From Candidatus Saccharibacteria bacterium UBA5152 (GTDB lineage Bacteria; Patescibacteriota; Saccharimonadia; Saccharimonadales; UBA4665): 9,403 nucleotides of DNA. Location: positions 35,826 through 45,228 of the forward strand of contig DHXQ01000028.1 of NCBI GenBank assembly GCA_002413755.1, written 5' to 3'. Below the pieces are notes generated by a model. It ran no database searches. It worked only from the letters and a program-made list of their open reading frames with translations, and was not told the DNA's origin. Positions 1-6,027 of the stretch are shown in pieces (within the stretch, counting starts at the first letter, position 1; each line of letters opens with the position of its first letter). The position numbers and the translations under genes were made by a program.

Positions 1-1665
1 GCTAAAAAAGTTTTTTATGATGCTGATGCCCGGGCGCGCGTCTTGGGCGGTGCACAAATTTTATACGATGCCGTCAAAACGACGATGGGTCCAAAGGGCC
101 GCAACGTGGTTATCAGCAAGGGCTACGGTGCGCCGACTGTCACCCACGACGGTGTAACGGTCGCTAAGGGTGTCGACATCGCTGACGTCGACGACGAAAC
201 ACTGGGGTACAAAGTTGGTGCTGAGCTGATCAAGCAGGCTGCCAGCAAGATGAATGATGTGGCCGGCGACGGTACTACCACGGTCACCGTGCTGACGTAC
301 CACATTTTGAACGAGGCGAATAAACTCATTGCCGCCGGCCACAACCCGATGCTGCTGCGCAAGGGGTTGGAAACCGCTGCCACCGATGTTGTTACCAAGC
401 TGGAAACTTTGGCCGAAGACATCAAGGGCAAGAAGTCACGGGTTGCCGAAGTGGCGACTATTTCTGCCGGCGATGCGGCTATTGGTGAGCTGATCGCCGA
501 TGTTATGGACGCTGTCGGCCGCGACGGCGTGGTAACGGTCGAAGAGGGCCAAGGCCTGGCGCTGGAGAAGGAAATCGTCGAAGGCTTCACCTTTGACCGC
601 GGTTTCGTAAGTCCATACATGGTTACCGACACCGCCCGCATGGAAGCGGTTTTCAACAAGCCAGCCATCGTCATTACTGATAAAAAAATTAGTTCAATCC
701 AGGAATTCCTGCCGCTGCTCGAGAAACTCGCCCAAGCCGGCAAGAAAGACCTGGTCCTGATTGCTGATGATATCGAAGGCGAAGCCCTCGGTGTATTGAT
801 CCTGAACCGCCTGAAAGGTGTCTTTAACGCCGTTGCCGTCAAAGCGCCGTCATTCGGTGACCGTCGCAAAGACATCCTCAACGACCTGGCAATTTTGACT
901 GGCGCCACCGTTATTAGTGATGACCAGGGCCAAACGTTTGAAGAAGTCGGCCTGGAAGTTGTCGGTTCGGCCCGCAAGGTGATTGTTACCAAAGACGAAA
1001 CGACCGTTATCGAAGGCGGCGGCGATCCGAGTGAAATCGATGCCCGGATCTCTCAGATTACGGCGCAGGCCAGTGTCTCGACCAGTGAATACGACAAAGA
1101 GAACCTGACTCGCCGCCGCGCCACGCTGAGTGGTAAGGTTGCGGTCATCAAGGTAGGTGGTGCGACTGAAACTGAAATCGAAGAGAAAAAGTTCCGCGTC
1201 GACGACGCCGTGGCCGCCGTCAAGGCTGCCCTGAGTGACGGTATCGTACCGGGTGGGGGAGTCACGCTGATTAACCTGGCGGATTCTATCGACACAATCA
1301 CGGTTGGTAATACTGGTGAAGACATTACTTCGGTGACATTTGGCAAGCACTTGCTGAAAAAGGCGCTTGAGCAACCATTCCGTATTCTGTTGACTAACTC
1401 CGGGCTCAACCCTGACGAATGGCTGCCACTTGTCCGCAAGGGCAAGCCTGGCTTTGGCGTTAACGTTAATAATCCATCGAAGCTGGTTGACCTCAAGGCA
1501 GCTGGTGTTATCGACCCAGCTCGCGTGACCCGCGAAGCCATCCAAAACGCCGTTTCGATTGCTGGAACCAGCATGACAATGGGTGCGCTAGTGGTTGATG
1601 TACCGGAAAAGGCCGGTGCGGCTCCTGACATGAGCGGTATGGGTGGTATGGGCGGCATGATGTAG
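1..1665 (+). CDS. groEL: 60-kDa chaperonin GroEL (lacks only the start codon)
   Basis: ATP-driven cytosolic chaperonin that encloses unfolded proteins in a double-ring cage with GroES. The reading frame is open from base 1 (AKKVFYDADAR...), so the initiator ATG very probably lies immediately to the left of the window. About 554 residues are visible, slightly more than the usual 540-548. Family marks are GPKGRNVV near residue 31, the ATP-site loop AGDGTTT near 90, the apical stretch FDRGFVSPYM, the hydrolytic Asp in RVDDA (codon 1204-1206, equivalent to E. coli Asp398), DGIVPGGG, GVIDP, and a Gly/Met-rich C-terminus ending GGMGGMM. Compared with my memory of E. coli GroEL, the segment before the ATP loop (about residues 56-80) is roughly five residues longer, and the usual TTE near the C-terminus reads TMG. 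Both may be phylum-typical. No groES is visible, but the region upstream is cut off. Identification is near certain. Confidence 0.97.
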   Translation, partial: AKKVFYDADARARVLGGAQILYDAVKTTMGPKGRNVVISKGYGAPTVTHDGVTVAKGVDIADVDDETLGYKVGAELIKQAASKMNDVAGDGTTTVTVLTYHILNEANKLIAAGHNPMLLRKGLETAATDVVTKLETLAEDIKGKKSRVAEVATISAGDAAIGELIADVMDAVGRDGVVTVEEGQGLALEKEIVEGFTFDRGFVSPYMVTDTARMEAVFNKPAIVITDKKISSIQEFLPLLEKLAQAGKKDLVLIADDIEGEALGVLILNRLKGVFNAVAVKAPSFGDRRKDILNDLAILTGATVISDDQGQTFEEVGLEVVGSARKVIVTKDETTVIEGGGDPSEIDARISQITAQASVSTSEYDKENLTRRRATLSGKVAVIKVGGATETEIEEKKFRVDDAVAAVKAALSDGIVPGGGVTLINLADSIDTITVGNTGEDITSVTFGKHLLKKALEQPFRILLTNSGLNPDEWLPLVRKGKPGFGVNVNNPSKLVDLKAAGVIDPARVTREAIQNAVSIAGTSMTMGALVVDVPEKAGAAPDMSGMGGMGGMM

Positions 1666-1677
1666 CAAACAGTAGAC

Positions 1678-1698
1678 ACCCGCAAGCGGGTTTCTCCT
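1678..1698 (+). terminator. weak hairpin after groEL
   Basis: ACCCG-CAAG-CGGGT forms a 5-bp stem with a 4-base loop, followed by TTTCTCCT. It begins 12 bases after the groEL stop. The stem is short and the T-tract broken, so it is probably an auxiliary terminator or 3'-end stabiliser ahead of the stronger hairpin downstream. Confidence 0.4.
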
Positions 1699-1750
1699 CG
1701 CGCGGGGCGGTGAAGTCAATTCGCCGTCTCCGGCTGCTCTTCCCGGCCAT

Positions 1751-1779
1751 CAAAAAGCCAGCGTCTAGCTGGCTTTTTG
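1751..1779. terminator. bidirectional Rho-independent terminator
   Basis: CAAAAAGCCAGC pairs perfectly with GCTGGCTTTTTG around a GTCTA loop (12 bp). Five A residues on one side and five T on the other make it work in both directions. It lies between convergent groEL (+) and the GDPD gene (-), 18 bases past the latter's stop codon, so it probably ends both transcripts. Confidence 0.85.
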
Positions 1780-1796
1780 CATGTATGCAAGGACGC

Positions 1797-4058
1797 TTAA
1801 GTGATGGCTGGTGGGATGCTGGCGTTGACGCCGGATACCATCACTCCGACGGCACCCTTGCTGAAGGCGGTAGTGACGGCGGCAGCGTTGGGGCAGATAT
1901 GCCCCATGATTGGCTTGCCCGGGGCGGCGGCGGCCAACTGATCCCAATAGGTCTGGGTCGCAGTATATTCCATACCAAGTATGTCCCAGTGGGGGGCGTA
2001 AGTAGCATAATTCGCCGAGTCTGTGTCGTAGAAATAGCCCCACGTCTTGTAGCCGCGGGCTTGAGCGTCGTGGCACCAGCCGGTGCTGTTGTTGGTGGCG
2101 CCAGAGACTCCGTAATATTTGGCGATAAATTTGGTGGTTGAGCTGGCTTGGGCGTCCATCATGTTCAGGATTTCGCTGCTGAAGGCAATTGCCACCTTCG
2201 GGTCGACGAAGATGACGTGCGAGCTGTAATACATAGCAATTAACTCTTCCCAGCGCATGTAGGGACGGTCGGCCTGGCTGGTATTATTGCCGGCGGTGGA
2301 GCCCAGGATATTATAGGCCTGGACCTGGGCCCAGGTCATGCTAGCGGCGACTAGAGTGGTGCCGGAGCCACCACCGGTACCGAGCGATGTACGATCCAGG
2401 CTGGCATCGTGCAGTCCGAACCAGACGCCGTCTGAGGTGCGAGCCAGTGAGAGTTCCACGGCGGGGTAGCCGACCAGCGCCGATTGGCCGTAAGCGTACA
2501 AACTCATTTCCGGGAAATCGAGCGAACCGCCGCGGTGGGCGCAGTAGAAGTTGGTTTGGGCCAACATCTGGGTAACGGTGGCGTAACCGGGCTTGACGAC
2601 TTTATAGGCACCGGGTGTGATAAATCCGCCGGTACCGTCGGCCAGTTTGAAGGTGGCATCAACCAGGGCGGCGCCATCGCTGACTTTGATAGCTAAGCCA
2701 GTCGACATGTCGACGGTGCCAGGGATAGCCAGGATGCCTGCTTCACCGTTCTTGGCTTGGGTGTTGGGGTAAGTGATGGTCACCGCGCCAGTGGCGCCAG
2801 TGGCAACCATATCCTTGGTGGCCACAAAGAGCGTATGGTCGACAGTGTTCTCAAACCACTCCTTGGTGAAATTGTCACAGGTTACTTGCACATCAGTCTC
2901 GGAGGCAGTTGTGCGTTCGACGGAGATCGCCAGGCCTAGGGTATGAGCGGTCGTCGTGTTAACGGACGGGGCGACATTGGTGAGGGTTGTCACCGAAGTT
3001 TCTCGGTTTTGGAATTGCCCGGCGGTCCAGTTGGCGAGATCGTCGGCGTTTCTGACAAATATCATGCGCTGGTAGGTAACGATACTCTGGGTCGTGGTCT
3101 GGGTCCAGGTGTAGCTGGTCTCACCGACCGCTCGCTTATGTGCCCAGACACCAAATGATATGGTGCCAGTGCCAACCGAGCCAAAAGTAACGACGCTTTG
3201 CCAGCCAACTGGAGCCGTCGGTTGATAGGTGTTGACGGAGCTGCTGGCCGAGGTGAGTATCAGGATTATCCAGTCATCGGCGGCCACGGTTGATCCAACA
3301 TGCGACACCGATGGGTCGACGATGAAGGTACTGCTGGGACCCGATGAAGTAGCATTCGTGTGGCCAACGACCGACGGCGTGACCGTACCACCACCTGCTG
3401 TTGCTGCAGCCAGCGATATCTGGAATGCGCAGAGCTGCGAGGCGGTGCCCGCAGTCGCGATATCATGGGTAGGCGAGCCGCTACTACCCATGGTGCCGGA
3501 CCAGACCATCATAGCCGAGCGGGAAACAGCCGTATTCTCGGTGCCGGAGGGGTTGTAGGCGGTGCCGAGCATCGACAGTGTGCCATCATATGTCGTTAAG
3601 GCATAGGAATTTGGGGTAGCAAAGTTACCAGTATACATCTCCAGGGAGAATAAATTGGCGTTCGCGGATTGAGGAGGAACGGTTAAGGTGTTCGTGGCGC
3701 CGCCCTTCGCATAGTTCGACGAGAAGGCAACTGGGCTGGTTGTATCGACTCCGCTATAGGCAGCCATAAAGCCCATTGAGCGTCCGGTGTTCACGACGTT
3801 AAAAGTGTAGGTTGAGGGTTCCGACGAGCTCGCGAACTTGGCATACATACCGGAGATGCGTGACCCACTGTCATTTGCAATAAAGGCCGGTCCGATTCTG
3901 GTCCAGCCGCTGCAGGATATATCAGTTGCGTCAGCAGTCTGTTGGTGTAAAAAGGCGATCATGTAGTCGCCGGCTTGAACGCCAGTAGGGACGTCGACTA
4001 TAAGCGACGTCGTGGTTGATGTGGTGGGCGTGCCTTGGGCACGAAAAGCGATGGCCAC
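1797..4058 (-). CDS. phage-tail-like protein with C-terminal GDPD domain
   Basis: 753 residues starting at GTG, three bases after the stop of the upstream fibre gene; GGGG lies 9 bases before the start, so translation is probably coupled. Residues ~1-217 and ~228-447 are two Ser/Thr/Gly-rich beta-type segments that resemble each other (a 'GD..I..L' strand, then 'GW', then a 'Y..ka....e' stretch), suggesting a duplicated module. A spacer follows (~450-500). Residues ~503-745 resemble glycerophosphodiester phosphodiesterase: HRGGSLDFPE (H508), VELSLARTSDG, GLHDASLDRTS (H550), FVDPK (617-621), then GYKTWGYFYD and GKPIMGHI. Both catalytic histidines are present. The usual E-x-D metal pair reads E535-L-S537, and the later E-x-K reads D-P-K. 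In phages such domains can cut teichoic-acid glycerol phosphate. There is no signal peptide or membrane helix. The fold call is good; activity and substrate are unknown. Confidence 0.8.
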   Translation of the reverse strand: MAIAFRAQGTPTTSTTTSLIVDVPTGVQAGDYMIAFLHQQTADATDISCSGWTRIGPAFIANDSGSRISGMYAKFASSSEPSTYTFNVVNTGRSMGFMAAYSGVDTTSPVAFSSNYAKGGATNTLTVPPQSANANLFSLEMYTGNFATPNSYALTTYDGTLSMLGTAYNPSGTENTAVSRSAMMVWSGTMGSSGSPTHDIATAGTASQLCAFQISLAAATAGGGTVTPSVVGHTNATSSGPSSTFIVDPSVSHVGSTVAADDWIILILTSASSSVNTYQPTAPVGWQSVVTFGSVGTGTISFGVWAHKRAVGETSYTWTQTTTQSIVTYQRMIFVRNADDLANWTAGQFQNRETSVTTLTNVAPSVNTTTAHTLGLAISVERTTASETDVQVTCDNFTKEWFENTVDHTLFVATKDMVATGATGAVTITYPNTQAKNGEAGILAIPGTVDMSTGLAIKVSDGAALVDATFKLADGTGGFITPGAYKVVKPGYATVTQMLAQTNFYCAHRGGSLDFPEMSLYAYGQSALVGYPAVELSLARTSDGVWFGLHDASLDRTSLGTGGGSGTTLVAASMTWAQVQAYNILGSTAGNNTSQADRPYMRWEELIAMYYSSHVIFVDPKVAIAFSSEILNMMDAQASSTTKFIAKYYGVSGATNNSTGWCHDAQARGYKTWGYFYDTDSANYATYAPHWDILGMEYTATQTYWDQLAAAAPGKPIMGHICPNAAAVTTAFSKGAVGVMVSGVNASIPPAIT

Positions 4059-4061
4059 GGC

Positions 4062-5717
4062 TTAGGACCCCGTGATTGACACTACGACGGTATTGGCAGC
4101 CAGGGCAGGGGCGTCAGAGTAGGCGTTGTAGACTTTGACTTGGTTGCCGGCAGCGCTCGAGAGCAGATAACGGCTGTCAAGTCCGCTGAGCGGCAAATCG
4201 TCGCTGACGACGTACCAAATTGCGCCCGTGGTGTAATACTGGAGGGTAATAGCCTGGTTGACGAGAGTCAGTGTTGCGGTGGTGGAGCCACTGGCTTTGT
4301 TGAAGACGTCGCTGCTGCCGCAGGCTACCGTGACGACGTTGGTACTGCCTTGGATAACGTGTTTGACAGTGATACGTGAGCCATCGGCTGGTGCGGTCGG
4401 CAGCGTCACTGTCACGGCGCCGCTGGTGGTATCAACGGGTACGAATTGATTTGCCGCTGCCGTATAAGCGCTTGTTTTGACGGTAGTGACCGCCAGCCCA
4501 GAGGCTTTGGCGGCCAGGTCGGTCGTCAGGTTGGTGACGGCGCTCTCGGGGATGTTGCTCAGCGTGTTGCTGGCACCGGAGATTGTCTTGTTGGTCAGAG
4601 TTACGCTGGCGCTGTTTTTGGTGGCATCGCTGGTGTTGTCGACGTTGGCTAGGCCAACGTCTGACTTAGTAGGGGCGTAATCACCAGCCTTGGCGGTGGT
4701 GCTAGTAGTACCGATAATCAGGCTGGAAGTACCAGCACCAATGGCGGTGCGGACGGCAGCAGCGTCGACGGCAGTCAGGACGGTGCGGCCGATGGCGGTG
4801 CTGTCGCTGATTTGGGTGGCAGTGTGGGTGTGGTTACCGAGAGAGACGGTGGTGCTGGTGGTGCCGGTTGGGATCAGTCCGATGGCCAGTGTGCCAGAGG
4901 TGATTTGGCTGGCGGCAAAGGCTTTGGAGGCATCAGCGGTGTTATCAACGTTACCGAGCCCGACGTCAGACTTGGTGAGTACGACGGCACCAGTGCGCGT
5001 GGCGACGGAGGTGACGGTGTTGGCTTGGGCGCCGCTGGCGATGCCATCAAGCTTAGTCTTGTCGGCGGCGGTCAGAACTCCAGCGTTGCTGGCGTCAGCC
5101 GAGGCGATTATACCATCAGCGCCGGTGCTGCTGACAACGGTAACGGTGGTGGCGTCAGTCGTAGTGGTCAGGTCGGTGACGCCAGCGCCGGGGGTGGCCC
5201 CAAAGGTCAGGTTTGGATAAGTGCCGGTTATGGTGACATTGGTACCGGCGGTGGCGTTTAACTGGGCCGGAACGGTAGGCTTGTTGAGGATCTGAGCCAG
5301 GCCTGACACGGCGTTCCAGTCGCTGTTGACTTGAGCCGCCGGAATGGTTGGCTTACCGGACAAATCACTGTAGGCACCAGTGGTGGCGACGACAGCTAGG
5401 CTGGAGGTATTGGCCTTGAGGTTGAGGGCAGTCTGGGCGGCGGTGGAGATTGGCTTGTTGACGTCGCTGGTGTTGTCGGCGTTGGCCAGGCCGACGTCAT
5501 TCGCGGTAAGGGTGACAGCGCCAGTGCGAGTGTTGACGCTGGAGACGCCAGAAACGCCACCGCCATTGAGCTTGGCCTGAACGGCCGAGGAGAGCTGAGT
5601 CTCGACGATAAGGCCGGTTTTGATGGTACCATCGGTGTTATGTGTAACCGCCAAAAAATCGTTGAGGATATCCCCCCACGTACCATCGTCAGACCCGGTT
5701 AGCGGCAATCGAGACAT
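4062..5717 (-). CDS. phage tail-fibre-like repeat protein
   Basis: 551 residues, low in Cys and aromatics, rich in Thr, Ala, Gly and Asn. The N-terminus (GSDDGTWGDILNDFL, then HNTDGTIK) resembles a head motif I recall from other fibre-like proteins. The shaft has three copies of a fibre repeat of the form T(K/A)(S/N)DVGL(A/G)N(A/V)DNT(S/A)D at about residues 71-84, 249-262 and 350-364, the first two preceded by TRTGAV. Other fibre hallmarks are YSDLSGKPTIP (116-126), AADKTKLDGIASGA (217-230), and an HxH motif in GNHTHTATQISD (H296/H298), a pattern that binds metal in some phage long tail fibres. Residues ~410-505 look like a compact beta knob (TLPTAPADGSRITVKHV), followed by a ~45-residue tip. 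It probably trimerises. No signal peptide or membrane helix is seen. No clear Shine-Dalgarno lies close to the start; the nearest AAAAAAGG ends about 17 bases upstream. Partner or host target is unknown. Confidence 0.85.
   Translation of the reverse strand: MSRLPLTGSDDGTWGDILNDFLAVTHNTDGTIKTGLIVETQLSSAVQAKLNGGGVSGVSSVNTRTGAVTLTANDVGLANADNTSDVNKPISTAAQTALNLKANTSSLAVVATTGAYSDLSGKPTIPAAQVNSDWNAVSGLAQILNKPTVPAQLNATAGTNVTITGTYPNLTFGATPGAGVTDLTTTTDATTVTVVSSTGADGIIASADASNAGVLTAADKTKLDGIASGAQANTVTSVATRTGAVVLTKSDVGLGNVDNTADASKAFAASQITSGTLAIGLIPTGTTSTTVSLGNHTHTATQISDSTAIGRTVLTAVDAAAVRTAIGAGTSSLIIGTTSTTAKAGDYAPTKSDVGLANVDNTSDATKNSASVTLTNKTISGASNTLSNIPESAVTNLTTDLAAKASGLAVTTVKTSAYTAAANQFVPVDTTSGAVTVTLPTAPADGSRITVKHVIQGSTNVVTVACGSSDVFNKASGSTTATLTLVNQAITLQYYTTGAIWYVVSDDLPLSGLDSRYLLSSAAGNQVKVYNAYSDAPALAANTVVVSITGS
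4626..5546 (-). repeat. three imperfect fibre repeats within the 551-aa gene
   Basis: Copies lie at 5466-5546, 4932-5012 and 4626-4679. The first two encode a TRTGAV strand plus DVGL.N.DNT; the third keeps only the DVGL.N.DNT half. They are visible at DNA level as recurring 'gtgtt(g/a)tc.(a/g)cgtt' and 'gacgtc' blocks. The copies are far apart, so this is a modular shaft and not a tandem array. Confidence 0.75.
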
Positions 5718-5726
5718 ATACTAGTA

Positions 5727-5732
5727 AGTATA
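5727..5732 (-). promoter_or_regulatory. possible internal -10 box for the fibre gene
   Basis: TATACT sits 9 bases before the ATG of the fibre gene, the same box and spacing as at the LANTG gene at 7825. It would start an almost leaderless mRNA, which fits the lack of a nearby Shine-Dalgarno. The -35 position (TACGGA at 17 bp) is poor, so this remains tentative. Confidence 0.3.
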
Positions 5733-5743
5733 ACCTTTTTTAG

Positions 5744-5926
5744 TTAATTTCCGTAGTTGCGTGAGCCGTAGCCATTACTAGCTTTGATTTGGCTGCCGAA
5801 CGATGGCTTGACGAACTTCAGTATCGAGCCCATGCCCATAACTGTGGCGACTCCAAATCCAACGGTGGCTAAAAACTCTTTGCGAGTCATTTCGCGCTGC
5901 ATGAGTGTGCTCATTTGCTTTTGCAT
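5744..5926 (-). CDS. 60-aa protein with Tat-like signal / membrane anchor
   Basis: Residues 13-18 read TRKEFL, close to the Tat consensus S/T-R-R-x-F-L but with Arg-Lys in place of Arg-Arg. A glycine-rich, weakly hydrophobic stretch follows (residues ~19-36), then KFVKPSFG and a short Tyr/Gly/Ser/Asn tail ending GYGSRNYGN. No A-x-A cleavage site is obvious, so it may stay as a membrane anchor. AAAAGG (5935-5940) lies 8 bases before the ATG, supporting this start over the internal Mets at 5, 9 and 13. It heads the fibre/GDPD set (26-base gap to the next gene), lies directly downstream of tatAC, and has its own strong promoter. Both the placement and the motif point to a Tat link. I recall similar short TRREFL proteins beside fibre-like genes in Saccharibacteria but cannot check this. 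The gene is likely real; its role is inferred. Confidence 0.75.
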   Translation of the reverse strand: MQKQMSTLMQREMTRKEFLATVGFGVATVMGMGSILKFVKPSFGSQIKASNGYGSRNYGN

Positions 5927-5983
5927 CTTATAAACCTTTTGTTGTATTTTGTTTTTTACGTATATTTTTACGGTTGTGCTTAA

Positions 5984-6011
5984 AGTATAGCAAGTTGTAT
6001 GTGTCTGTCAA
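5984..6011 (-). promoter_or_regulatory. strong sigma-70-type promoter of the Tat-peptide/fibre operon
   Basis: On the minus strand TTGACA (6006-6011) is a perfect -35. A 16-base spacer separates it from TATACT (5984-5989), one mismatch from TATAAT. Transcription should start near 5977, giving a leader of about 50 bases with an AAAAGG ribosome site before the 60-aa gene. No terminator hairpin separates tatC from this promoter, so readthrough from tatC is also possible. Confidence 0.8.
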
Positions 6012-6021
6012 TGGTCTGTCA
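6003..6021 (-). repeat. 8-bp direct repeat TGACAGAC overlapping the -35 box
   Basis: Two perfect copies of TGACAGAC (minus strand, 6014-6021 and 6003-6010) start 11 bp apart, about one helical turn. The second begins inside the -35 TTGACA, and the pair lies in the short gap after the tatC stop. The phasing suggests a possible regulator site, but two 8-mers could arise by chance. Confidence 0.35.
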
Positions 6022-6027
6022 CAGGCA

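Noticed and set aside
123..992. 289-aa open frame antisense to groEL
   Set aside because: It lies wholly opposite a conserved gene, has low-complexity Ser/Thr-rich translation typical of a shadow frame, and has no ribosome site or recognisable domain.
1710..2141. 143-aa plus-strand frame crossing the terminator
   Set aside because: It runs through the strong terminator hairpin and opposite the conserved GDPD domain; no start signals or homology.
4690..5220. 176-aa plus-strand open frame opposite the fibre gene
   Set aside because: Val/Ala/Pro-rich translation is the mirror of the repetitive Thr/Gly/Asn codons of the fibre gene. There is no ribosome site or known domain.
4626..5546. CRISPR or tandem DNA repeat array
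   Set aside because: The recurring blocks are codon-level echoes of protein repeats, unevenly spaced and imperfect.
5694..5708. LPLTG sortase motif in the fibre protein
   Set aside because: It lies at residues 4-8, at the wrong end, with no hydrophobic helix or basic cluster after it. Related heads, as I recall them, vary at these positions.
1797..5717. Prophage or tailocin cluster
   Set aside because: Only fibre-type and GDPD proteins are present. No head, portal, terminase, sheath, tube, baseplate, lysis or integration gene and no attachment-site repeats are visible, and groEL and tatAC flank the set directly.
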